DNA of 64,000 bases, taken from NCBI RefSeq assembly GCF_000316645.1, contig NC_019684.1:3191501-3255500 (forward strand), read 5' to 3'. Every line of letters begins with the position of its first letter. Within the stretch, counting starts at the first letter, position 1. Under the pieces are notes generated by a model that saw nothing but the letters and a program-made list of their open reading frames with translations, was not told the DNA's origin and ran no database searches. This document shows positions 54,015-62,230 of the stretch, piece by piece. The stretch comes from Nostoc sp. PCC 7524. GTDB taxonomy: Bacteria; Cyanobacteriota; Cyanobacteriia; Cyanobacteriales; Nostocaceae. The position numbers and the translations under genes are program-made.

Positions 54015-55049
54015 TTATCTTTGCAATTGGCACAACAATACACCAAACCACTGATGAGAGTCAGTCCATGCTTGGATAGGGACTAAACCCTGTGCAGTGA
54101 GTTGTTGCTGGATGATGTCGAGGTCAAATTTGCGAGAGATTTCGGTGAGAATAGTTTCACCAGGGGCAAAGTTGACAGTGAGATTGAGAGATTTTAATTG
54201 TACAGTTTGCGATCGCATACTTTTTAAGTGCATCTCAATCTGACGTTGAGTCTCGTTATAAAACGCCCAATGTTCAAATTGTGTCGTGTCAAAGTTCCCC
54301 TCAAAACGCAGATTCAAATGCTCCAGCATATTGAGGTTAAACGCTGCGGTAACTCCTTGGCTGTCATCATAAGCTGGCTCTAAAATATGTTTTGGCTTGT
54401 GTAAGTCTATCCCCAACAAGAAATACTCACCCACTTGTAAAGCATTGGTAATTTGGGAAAAGAAAATATCACATTCTTGGGCATTAAGATTGCCTAAAGA
54501 ACTACCAATAAAACCAATCATCCGACTTGGTGACTGAGTGGGTGGGAGTTGTGCCAAAGCTAATTCATAAGTTCCGGCTAGGGCGTAAACTTCCAGTGAG
54601 GGATATTCTTGGAGTAACTGTCTGGCGCTACTTTCCAACATCCCTGCACTAACATCTATAGGTAGATAACGCAGAGGATAGCCTAACTGCCGATAAGCAT
54701 CTAGTAAAATCCGGGTTTTGGTAGAACTACCACTGCCCAGTTCCACTAATTCACAAGCACCAGTAATTTTGGCAATTTCACCAGCACACTGCTGTAAAAT
54801 CGCCGTTTCCGTGCGTGTGAGGTAATATTCTGGTAACTCACAGATTTGCTCAAATAGCTCAGAACCACGGTCATCATAAAAGTAATAAGGAGGTAAAGAT
54901 TTAGGAATTTGAGTTAATCCCTTGACGATATCACTCCCGGCAATAGATGCAACTATTCGAGTTGCTGCCACCAAACGCTGTATTTGCAAACGTTCCTCAA
55001 TACTTTTGAGGGAAGTATCCTTGCTGTTAACAGCTTCAGATATTGACAT
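54015..55049 (-). CDS. egtD: L-histidine N-alpha-methyltransferase (ergothioneine)
   Basis: SAM-dependent enzyme that trimethylates histidine to hercynine, first step of ergothioneine synthesis. 344 residues: the family start PKSLPPYYFYDDRGSELFEQI, SAM loop VELGSGSSTKTRILL and GFIGSSLGNLN. Same strand and direction as egtB and egtC but separated from egtB by 212 bases, so it may have its own promoter. Intact. Confidence 0.92.
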   Translation of the reverse strand: MSISEAVNSKDTSLKSIEERLQIQRLVAATRIVASIAGSDIVKGLTQIPKSLPPYYFYDDRGSELFEQICELPEYYLTRTETAILQQCAGEIAKITGACELVELGSGSSTKTRILLDAYRQLGYPLRYLPIDVSAGMLESSARQLLQEYPSLEVYALAGTYELALAQLPPTQSPSRMIGFIGSSLGNLNAQECDIFFSQITNALQVGEYFLLGIDLHKPKHILEPAYDDSQGVTAAFNLNMLEHLNLRFEGNFDTTQFEHWAFYNETQRQIEMHLKSMRSQTVQLKSLNLTVNFAPGETILTEISRKFDLDIIQQQLTAQGLVPIQAWTDSHQWFGVLLCQLQR

Positions 55050-55261
55050 TTAACCTCCGCATACGTTCCGTAATAGATTGCTTTTATGCGTCAAGCCTTA
55101 CCCTAGTCAGTGAAACACAAAGCCCTGACTGCTAACATCACGCCTGAGCCAGATGAATCTAATCTCAGAGCGATATTTAGCGATTTTCACATTAAAATAG
55201 CACTAAATTATTACTAGAGCTTACCCAATATCTCTTTCATTCTTGTACAGACGTAGCACTG

Positions 55262-56491
55262 CTACTTCTCTACCGCACAACGGAACCCCGCGAAAATCTG
55301 CCGCACGCTCGGATGATACCAGTTGCGAAAACTAGGGCGCAGTACCCACGGACGAGTTGCCCAACTACCACCTTTTAAAACCCGGTGCTGATTGTCAAAA
55401 TAAGCTTGAGAGTAACCTTTATAGGGAAAACTTTGAAAACCCTCATACCCAGCAAACCAAGAAGCTGTCCATTCCCAAACATTACCCAAAGTATCATACA
55501 AACCATAGGCACTTTGCCCAGTCGGGTAAGCATTGACTGGGGTAAGGCCTAGACCATCATAATTACAATATTGAGATGATGGCATTTCTTCACCCCAAGG
55601 ATAGGTGCGGCGACTCTGAGTCTTGGCATCCCAACTAGCGGCCTTTTCCCACTCAGCTTCTGTGGGTAGACGCTTCCCCACAAACCTTGAGTATGCTTCT
55701 GCCTCGTACCAGCTCACACCACAGACTGGATGATCATCGTTAGTGTGTTCTACATTCCAGTAAAGCGGTTGTGTTACCTGCTCAGTTTGTAGCCATTGCC
55801 ACCCTTCTATTGACCACCACTGGGATTTTTTGTAACCTCCTGCCTCCATAAATAGGCGATACTGCCCACGGGTAACAGGATAGCGATCAATGAAGTAAGT
55901 ATCTAAATATACTTTATGTGCTTGACATTCATTATCCAGTGCATCTATCGAGTTACACCCTAACTCAAATTCCCCGGCTGGAATTTCCATCATCTCAGCC
56001 ACAACACAAACAGACGAAGCAACAGCCACACTGAACTTTTGACTATTAACTAATTCCAAAACCATGCGAATAATTTCACAGTGTTGACTTTCGTGCTGAA
56101 TCAAAAAGCGCCAAAGGCGTTCTTGCGGCTCAATATCTGCAACTTCCAAGTATTGCCAAACTTTTTCTCTAACTGTGTTCAGATAATCAAGAGTTTCCTC
56201 TAGCTTGGGTAAATAGACACGTTGGGATTTAGGTAAACCATCAGCTGCAAACAACTTCTGATATTGGGGAAATAAACACGGTAAACCCGCACTGTGTTCT
56301 AGTACCCATAAAGATTCTATGTAAGCAATATGACCCAAATGCCAGCCTACAGGACTAAAATCAGGATGAGGTTGATGGCAGAATGTAGCTGCATCCATCC
56401 CTGTAAATAATGTCAAAGTTTTGGTGCGACATTCCTCTAACGCATCAACAATAGATTTTTTTACACTAGATTTTGTCAACTTGAATATCAC
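55262..56491 (-). CDS. egtB: Ergothioneine synthase EgtB (iron-dependent)
   Basis: Non-heme iron enzyme that joins hercynine to a thiol donor with O2. The N-terminal DinB-like part carries the iron ligands in WHLGHIAYIE and HESQHCEI; the C-terminal FGE-sulfatase-like part (from about 190) includes FELGCNSIDALDNE, PVCGVSWYEAEAYSRFVGKRLPTEAEWEKAA and GNVWEWTASWF. It begins with GTG at 56491, 26 bases inside the end of egtC; TTG at 56479 is an alternative. Normal length. Confidence 0.92.
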   Translation of the reverse strand: MIFKLTKSSVKKSIVDALEECRTKTLTLFTGMDAATFCHQPHPDFSPVGWHLGHIAYIESLWVLEHSAGLPCLFPQYQKLFAADGLPKSQRVYLPKLEETLDYLNTVREKVWQYLEVADIEPQERLWRFLIQHESQHCEIIRMVLELVNSQKFSVAVASSVCVVAEMMEIPAGEFELGCNSIDALDNECQAHKVYLDTYFIDRYPVTRGQYRLFMEAGGYKKSQWWSIEGWQWLQTEQVTQPLYWNVEHTNDDHPVCGVSWYEAEAYSRFVGKRLPTEAEWEKAASWDAKTQSRRTYPWGEEMPSSQYCNYDGLGLTPVNAYPTGQSAYGLYDTLGNVWEWTASWFAGYEGFQSFPYKGYSQAYFDNQHRVLKGGSWATRPWVLRPSFRNWYHPSVRQIFAGFRCAVEK

Positions 56492-57254
56492 AGTCTTCTC
56501 CCACACTGATAACGCTATTTTCTGGGCAAGCAGTCCAATTACCGACGAATAATGGTTCAGAAGCAATAATGACAGAGTTAGGGAAATTTACATCATCTCT
56601 GAGCCAGTACAATGACGGTGCGGGTGCAGAAGTGGCAAAACGGGACGCTATCAGGCGATTTCCGTTACTAAAAACTATATTTGCTAAAGCTTTAACTTGA
56701 TAGCGTTTTGCCATCTCCTGAAGCGTTAAGAGGGTAGTACGTAAAGCATACTCTGGAGGTCGATGTTTGTTAATTTGCATCTGCGAAAGCAACAATGCAA
56801 AAATGTGTTCAGAATCCGTATTACCATTGATTTGTTCGTAAAAATCAGGTGCTAAAGTGCTGCGGATTTTTCGGTGTAGGGTTTTACGAAAATTTTCAAT
56901 AAATCCATTGTGGATGAATAGATGCTGTTGATGTCCAAATGGTTGACAATTAGCAAAATCTAAAGCCTGTCCTGGTGTCGCACTGCGAACATAAGCAAGC
57001 ATACACTCAGATTCAACGTAACGACTGAGACTAGGTAAATTCACATCATTCCAAATAGGCAGTGTATTTTTATAGGTAAAAGGTGCAGTATTTTTTTGAG
57101 TGTGGTACCAACCCACACCAAAGCCATCTGCATTTACTACCCCGGAAGTCATTTCCCGTGGTTGGTAACTTTGAACTATTAAAGAATGTTCTGGTTTATA
57201 CAAAAGTTGTTCTAAAGAAATCGGTGAACCGAGGTAGGCAAGTAGACGGCACAT
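56466..57254 (-). CDS. egtC: Ergothioneine amidohydrolase EgtC
   Basis: Class II glutamine-amidotransferase-like (Ntn) enzyme of 262 residues. I place the start at 57254 so that Cys2 (MCRLLAYLG) becomes the N-terminal nucleophile after Met removal; the upstream Met at 57275 would spoil this. Other class II motifs: NADGFGVGWY and FIHNGFIENF. It cleaves the gamma-glutamyl group from the EgtB product when gamma-glutamylcysteine is the donor. First gene of the egtC-egtB-egtD set. Confidence 0.9.
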   Translation of the reverse strand: MCRLLAYLGSPISLEQLLYKPEHSLIVQSYQPREMTSGVVNADGFGVGWYHTQKNTAPFTYKNTLPIWNDVNLPSLSRYVESECMLAYVRSATPGQALDFANCQPFGHQQHLFIHNGFIENFRKTLHRKIRSTLAPDFYEQINGNTDSEHIFALLLSQMQINKHRPPEYALRTTLLTLQEMAKRYQVKALANIVFSNGNRLIASRFATSAPAPSLYWLRDDVNFPNSVIIASEPLFVGNWTACPENSVISVGEDCDIQVDKI

Positions 57255-57401
57255 AATCAAAAAAATTGCTCCCAATTGCTTTACACCATAAGCTGTATTA
57301 CTGATAATTTCCTGAATTTTAGATAAATTTCTGTCATCCTAGCTTGAAAGTGGTAAGTGGTGTTAGCTTTCTTCGGGGCGATGAGCCATCTACCTGCGGT
57401 T

Positions 57402-57881
57402 TTACCGTTGGGGAGGTTTATTGTCTGTTTGCTCGAAGACATTTTTCAGTAAAGCCAACCCTTCTTCAATATGGGAAATTTGCTCTGGTGTCAGACGTTC
57501 CAACAAGTCGGCAATATGAGCGCGAGTTTGGTCTTGGGATTGCTTTAATTGATGCCTTCCCTCTTCAGTTAAATTGAGGAGAACTCGCCGCCGCTCTTGC
57601 GGATCATCAATGCGTTGTACTAAGTTACGTTGTACTAGCCTTTCTACTGTGGCTGATGCTGTGGCACAGGTGACACCTAAATGATCTGCCAAATCAGATA
57701 GGGAAGCACCGGGATTCCGGTTGAGAAATGCTAGCGATCGCAACTGTGGTATAGACAAGGAAGCAGCACTATGCGCTCGCATATCCGCTCGGATAAACCG
57801 CATCACTAACGGAATTGTATCCATTACTCTGACAGCACAATCTTCAGCAGTTGTGCTTTGCGTAGGTTTATCGAGGGTCAT
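57402..57881 (-). CDS. MarR family transcriptional regulator
   Basis: 159 residues with the winged helix-turn-helix: SIPQLRSLAFLNRNPGASLSDLADHLGVTCATASATVERLVQRNLVQRIDDPQERRRVLLNLTEEG (about 43-110). MarR proteins are dimeric repressors released by small aromatic or oxidising ligands. It is divergent from the acyl-CoA dehydrogenase gene with a 187-base gap, which is the likely operator region. No clear palindrome was seen there. Confidence 0.9.
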   Translation of the reverse strand: MTLDKPTQSTTAEDCAVRVMDTIPLVMRFIRADMRAHSAASLSIPQLRSLAFLNRNPGASLSDLADHLGVTCATASATVERLVQRNLVQRIDDPQERRRVLLNLTEEGRHQLKQSQDQTRAHIADLLERLTPEQISHIEEGLALLKNVFEQTDNKPPQR

Positions 57882-58068
57882 GAGGTTCTTGGTTCTCCTA
57901 ATTACATTGCTCCTGCGGATGAATCAATTCAAAATAAAGTTGTCCACAGATTACGGTCAAGCCTATTAATGTTAACAAGAGAATTGTACAGTCCCAACCA
58001 AAGCCATAGATACTAGATCGCTAAGAAAACCTCAATCACCTTGAACCCTATTTTGCCGTATTAGCCAA

Positions 58069-59256
58069 ATGTTACAATCAAATATCTTAGAAGCTACGAA
58101 AACAGCATCTTCCCCTAATTTACTGGTGCTAGTTGAGTCACTAGCTGCTGATTTTGCTAGTCGTGCTGCTGTCCATGATCGGGATAGTTCCTTTCCTTTC
58201 GAGAACTTTGAGGCACTCCATGAAGCTCAACTATTAAGTTTAACTGTTCCCAAAGAATTTGGTGGTCAAGGTGCAGCCTACACTACTGTTTGTCAAGTCA
58301 TAGAAAAGATAGCCAGTGGTGATGCTGCTACGGCTTTGGTGTTGACAATGCACTATTTACAACATAGCAACGCCGCCCGGACTCGTTGTTGGTATCCCAC
58401 AATGTATGAGCGGCTATGTTGGGAGTCAGTTACAGGGATTGCTTTAATCAATGCTGCCCGTGTGGAACCGGAATTAGGCACACCCGCCAGAGGTGGATTA
58501 CCAGCAACGATCGCCAAACCAACAGATCAAGGTTGGCTGGTGACTGGTCATAAACAATACACCACAGGCAGTCCGATTTTACGTTATTTCGTCGTTTGGG
58601 CGCGGACAGATGAGGAAGAAGCAAGGGTAGGCAGTTTTCTCGTACCGCGTGACTTTCCTGGTGTAAAAATCGTGGAAACTTGGGATCATTTGGGGATGCG
58701 AGCCACTGGTAGCCACGACTTAATTTTAGAAAATGTCTTAATTCCCCAAGAATATGCTTTAGATATCCGCCCTCTCAACGCTGTGTCAGCACCAGATCCT
58801 TTGAAAGTTGCGAGTGGGAGTTTGTGGTTGAGTGCATTGTATCAAGGGGTAGCGACAGCCGCACGAGATTGGTTAATTGAGTATTTAAATGAGCGATCGC
58901 CTACTAATTTAGGTGCCAGTTTAGCAACTCTACCCCGGTTTCAAACAGCCGTTGGTGAAATCGAAGCATTACTTTACGCCAACCATCGACTGATTTACAG
59001 CCTAGCTGCTGACATTGACCAAGATAAATACAATAGCAAAGTTGCTTTACAAGCCCAAACAGTCAAATATTTGGCTACAAATAACGCCATTCGCGCAGTA
59101 GAAATTGGACTCGAACTCATTGGTAATCCCGGTTTATCGAAGAAAAATCCTTTAGAAAGACACTATCGAGATGTACTTTGCAGCCGCATTCATACACCGC
59201 AAAATGATGCAATTTGTTTGTCTCTAGGGAAATCAGCACTCAAAATTAACTATTAA
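58069..59256 (+). CDS. Acyl-CoA dehydrogenase family protein
   Basis: 395 residues, flavin-dependent acyl-CoA dehydrogenase fold: N-terminal helices (LSLTVPKEFGGQGAAYTTV, ASGDAATALVLTMHYLQ), the beta domain (GWLVTGHKQYTTGSPI, ETWDHLGMRATGSHDLILENVLIP) and C-terminal helices. Related to the DszC/SfnB-type and monooxygenase-like members as much as to beta-oxidation enzymes, so a flavin monooxygenase or desulfurisation role is possible. Probably regulated by the divergent MarR gene. Confidence 0.85.
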   Translation: MLQSNILEATKTASSPNLLVLVESLAADFASRAAVHDRDSSFPFENFEALHEAQLLSLTVPKEFGGQGAAYTTVCQVIEKIASGDAATALVLTMHYLQHSNAARTRCWYPTMYERLCWESVTGIALINAARVEPELGTPARGGLPATIAKPTDQGWLVTGHKQYTTGSPILRYFVVWARTDEEEARVGSFLVPRDFPGVKIVETWDHLGMRATGSHDLILENVLIPQEYALDIRPLNAVSAPDPLKVASGSLWLSALYQGVATAARDWLIEYLNERSPTNLGASLATLPRFQTAVGEIEALLYANHRLIYSLAADIDQDKYNSKVALQAQTVKYLATNNAIRAVEIGLELIGNPGLSKKNPLERHYRDVLCSRIHTPQNDAICLSLGKSALKINY

Positions 59257-59277
59257 TTAAGTGTTACCCGAAATCTT

Positions 59278-59306
59278 TGTAGAGACTGATCTGCTAAGTC
59301 TCTACA
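59278..59306. terminator. Hairpin TGTAGAGACT / AGTCTCTACA
   Basis: Ten-base inverted repeat (59278-59287 with 59297-59306) just after the acyl-CoA dehydrogenase stop. The TGTAGAGAC core is shared with the palindrome of the element at 50647, so it may be another copy of that repeat family acting as a terminator. Confidence 0.45.
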
Positions 59307-59484
59307 AGATCCAGATCTTCTTAATTATTGATTACCACCAACATCATAGAATTTTCCGGTGAAAGACTGATCATTAAGGCATCACCCAATTGGATGAGCC
59401 ATGTGTAGGAATCGGTCAGGCTGTCAACAGGTGATTCTATAAAGAAGACATTCATCACATTGAACTTTCATCAGGAGAACAATT

Positions 59485-59610
59485 ATGCAGCCAAACCGCA
59501 GACATCATACTTACATATCTGTGCTGGTTTTAGCCGTAGTGGGAAGTGCTGGAACTTCGATGCAGTGATCACAGCTTGCGATGGCTGAAGAATCAGCGAG
59601 GCAAAGTTAA
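59485..59610 (+). pseudogene. Secreted-protein remnant with TGA after signal peptide
   Basis: Short frame MQPNRRHHTYISVLVLAVVGSAG, a signal peptide, then TGA at 59566-59568, then in the same frame SQLAMAEESARQS and a TAA at 59608. It has the look of the N-terminus of a TonB-dependent receptor or related outer-membrane protein, of which only this stub is left. The rest of the 59257-59660 gap holds the hairpin above and nothing else recognised. Confidence 0.4.
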
Positions 59611-59660
59611 TTGGGACTAACATAAGTTTCTATTTTGTTGTTATTGGTAGTACAAAATTT

Positions 59661-60206
59661 ATGACTCAAATGCAGTGGTACAACGAACCTTCCACCTGGA
59701 ACGAGCAAGCAGAAGTTGTTTACGTTAACGCAGAGGCAAAGACAGATTTTTGGCAAAAGACTCACTATAATTTCATGCCTGATAATGGCAACTTTTACTA
59801 TCAGGAAGTAAAGGGTAATTTTACAGTTGAAGTCAAAGTTATAGGACAGTATCAGGCTTTATATGATCAAGCCGGATTAATGATTCGGGAAAACGAAATT
59901 ACCTGGCTCAAATGCGGGATTGAGTACGTTGAAGGGGTGCAAAACGTTAGTGCTGTAGTCACACGAGATTATTCAGATTGGTCAGTAGTTCCACTATCAA
60001 AACCACAAGTTGCTCTATGGCTGCGGGTACAGCGTCGCTCAGAAACGGTAGAAGTGCAATATTCTCTAGATGGCGAGAATTATCAAATGCTGCGACTGGC
60101 ATATCTTACCCATGCAGAAACAGTACAGGTAGGACTAATGTGTGCCTCACCGCAGGGGGAAGGTTTCTTAGTGACCTTTGAAGGTTTCAAAATTACTCAA
60201 CCATAG
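59661..60206 (+). CDS. DUF1349 domain protein
   Basis: 181 residues covering the whole DUF1349 concanavalin-like beta-sandwich: QMQWYNEPSTWN, KTDFWQKTHYNFMPDNGNFYY, GQYQALYDQAGLMIRENEITWLKCGIEYVEG and LWLRVQRRSETVEVQYSLDGENYQML. No signal peptide. Family members may bind glycans; function is unknown. No operon partners beyond 95 bases downstream. Confidence 0.85.
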   Translation: MTQMQWYNEPSTWNEQAEVVYVNAEAKTDFWQKTHYNFMPDNGNFYYQEVKGNFTVEVKVIGQYQALYDQAGLMIRENEITWLKCGIEYVEGVQNVSAVVTRDYSDWSVVPLSKPQVALWLRVQRRSETVEVQYSLDGENYQMLRLAYLTHAETVQVGLMCASPQGEGFLVTFEGFKITQP

Positions 60207-60301
60207 CAACACCAAGAACTAACTGTCTTTATAGGGCTATAGCTTACGGGATATCCCAAAACTCTACATGATTTAGTCGCAAAAACTCAAATTTTTCATC
60301 A

Positions 60302-60580
60302 ATGGAAATCACGCATATGCTTAGAAGCAAGCAAACAATATCATTACCAATACTCATAACTCTGAAGCAAAATCAATCTTTTCGTTTACCGGAATTAGTA
60401 GATGAACTACAAGTATTCTCAGGTTGTGCTTGGATGACTGTTGCCGGACAAGATATTATCTTGAACAATCAACAAATAGCATCAATTCCACATAGTAAAG
60501 AAGGCGCTATAATTTCTCCCATTGGTCAAGAAATATTAATCTTAGAGTTGCGAACTAAGGCAACCAGTCTTATTCAGTAA
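60302..60580 (+). CDS. Small cupin-like protein (DUF2917-type)
   Basis: 92 residues, beta-rich: ISLPILITLKQNQSFRLPELVDELQVFSGCAWMTVAGQDIILNNQQIASI. The SGxAWMTVxGxD pattern resembles DUF2917, a small cupin-like family. Hypothetical; role unknown. The same-strand neighbour upstream is the DUF1349 gene. Confidence 0.6.
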   Translation: MEITHMLRSKQTISLPILITLKQNQSFRLPELVDELQVFSGCAWMTVAGQDIILNNQQIASIPHSKEGAIISPIGQEILILELRTKATSLIQ

Positions 60581-60618
60581 TTTAATTTACTGAAAAATTA
60601 CATTACTCAGTCACTACA

Positions 60619-60807
60619 TTGCATCAAAAAATAGCCCAAAATTACGAGTTTAAACCTTTGCAGATATTAAATATTGGCTGTTTAATATCTGCTACTATGC
60701 TCATAACATCAACTTCTGTAGTGGCTCAAACTTTTGAAAAACCAAATATCAGACTAAATATAGAACGTAAATCAGGAAGTTATCCAAGCAGTGTGTGGTT
60801 ATGGTGA
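60619..60807 (+). CDS. Short secreted peptide or gene fragment
   Basis: 62 codons from a TTG start: a hydrophobic segment ending VVAQTF looks like a signal peptide with an AxA-type site, then only 22 residues ending SVWLW. It may be a truncated secreted protein, since heptamer repeats follow directly at 60844. Low confidence. Confidence 0.3.
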   Translation: MHQKIAQNYEFKPLQILNIGCLISATMLITSTSVVAQTFEKPNIRLNIERKSGSYPSSVWLW

Positions 60808-60843
60808 ATGCTATGTTCCTTACACCTCATTATCTTTCTTCCC

Positions 60844-60890
60844 TGTCACCTGTCATCTATCACCTATCACCTGTTACCTATCACCTATTT
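60844..60890. repeat. CACCTGT/CACCTAT heptamer repeat
   Basis: Six or seven degenerate heptamers, same family as the array at 30536. The rest of the gap up to 61207 holds only a doubtful 64-codon frame. Confidence 0.7.
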
Positions 60891-61207
60891 AATTAAATAA
60901 ATCTACTTTTTAGCAAAAGTTGAACAATTTTATTTGAACAGGCATGATTTTTAAGAAATTATTCATATTTACTGACTATCAGCGTGAGAAAATTAATGGT
61001 AAGTTCGATTTCAGTAAGTACCTAGTAGTGACAATTTTCCCAAAGCCTTATATTTTGGGAGCCAATCATCCAGTTGTGAGGGATCACACTCATAGCAGTA
61101 CCGTAGGTGATAGATTGTACTTAATATACCTTACGTAGAGTATCTGATGGAGCTGTAGTATAAGTGAATTAATATATATGCGATCGCTGGCAGCAATCTA
61201 TATACCT

Positions 61208-62221
61208 ATGCGACTTCCACTTATCATTTTTGTGGGAGTAATTTTTATCTTAATGATCATCAGTTGCTCTTATCAAAATAGCGCCCCTAGACCTAAATCT
61301 ATTAACACAGAACCAGGAGCTTTTAAAGTAGCCATGATTCTCCCTGGTTCAATTAATGATCAAAGCTGGAATCAATCAGGTTATGAAGGACTGAAGTTAA
61401 TTGAAAAGCAACTTGATGCTCAAATAGCTTATACTACTAATGTAACAGAAATTAATGCCGAAGAAGCTCTCCGCCAATATGCTGAACAAGAATTTGATTT
61501 GATTATTATTCATGGCGGTCAATATTTAAAGTCATCGGAAATAGTAGCTCAAGAATTTCCGCGTATTAAATTCGCAATTGTTAGTAGTTATGGCGGTAAT
61601 AATAAAAATTTTGGAGCTTTGGCATTTCGTAGTAATGAAGTTGGCTACTTAGCTGGGGTAATTGCTGCGCTCAAAACTAAAACTAATAAAATTGCTTTTA
61701 TTGGCGGTGAACCTATCTTAATTACTCAAGAAGAAGCGATATTATTAAAACGTGCTATTCAAAAAACTAAACCTAATATCAATCTTTCAATTAACTGGGT
61801 AAATAGTTGGCGAGATCCAGATAAAGCTAAAAGCATTGCCAAGGCACAAATTGCCGACGGAGTAGATGTTATAGTCACCGATGCAGATTTAGGAAATTTT
61901 GGAGTGTTGCAAGCGGTATCTGGCAATAAATCAGTATCTGTGATTACCTGGATGTATGCTATTGAAGGCGTTACAGAACAGTATCAATTAGCTGCTGATT
62001 ATATTATTACTCATGTTATTCAAAAAGTCCCACAGTTATTGTTAGAAGGAGCAACTTTAGCACAGCAGGGGCGTTGGGAAGGTAAGCAATATAAGTTTGG
62101 ATTCCTAGAAGGAGTTCAAGATTTAACACTATTGAACGCTTCGTTAACTGCTCAACAACTAGAACTTGTCAAGTCCATCAAAAAAGATATTATCGCTGGC
62201 AAAATTGATATTTTCCCTTAA
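61208..62221 (+). CDS. BMP-family binding lipoprotein
   Basis: From the ATG at 61208 there are 337 residues. The signal peptide ends in a lipobox with IISC (Cys20). The BMP/Med fold follows: FKVAMILPGSINDQSWNQSGYEGL, DLIIIHGGQ, FAIVSSYGGNNKNFGALAFRSNEVGYLAGVIAAL and KIAFIGGEP. BMP proteins bind nucleosides or other small molecules for ABC importers. No permease or ATPase is here; instead a membrane sensor gene begins 9 bases after the stop. This suggests the binding protein presents its ligand to the sensor. Confidence 0.87.
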   Translation: MRLPLIIFVGVIFILMIISCSYQNSAPRPKSINTEPGAFKVAMILPGSINDQSWNQSGYEGLKLIEKQLDAQIAYTTNVTEINAEEALRQYAEQEFDLIIIHGGQYLKSSEIVAQEFPRIKFAIVSSYGGNNKNFGALAFRSNEVGYLAGVIAALKTKTNKIAFIGGEPILITQEEAILLKRAIQKTKPNINLSINWVNSWRDPDKAKSIAKAQIADGVDVIVTDADLGNFGVLQAVSGNKSVSVITWMYAIEGVTEQYQLAADYIITHVIQKVPQLLLEGATLAQQGRWEGKQYKFGFLEGVQDLTLLNASLTAQQLELVKSIKKDIIAGKIDIFP

Positions 62222-62230
62222 GGAGTTGTG

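Noticed and set aside
60944..61138. 64-codon frame MIFKKLFIFTDYQ
   Set aside because: No recognisable domain or ribosome binding site; may be a fragment, but I cannot support it.
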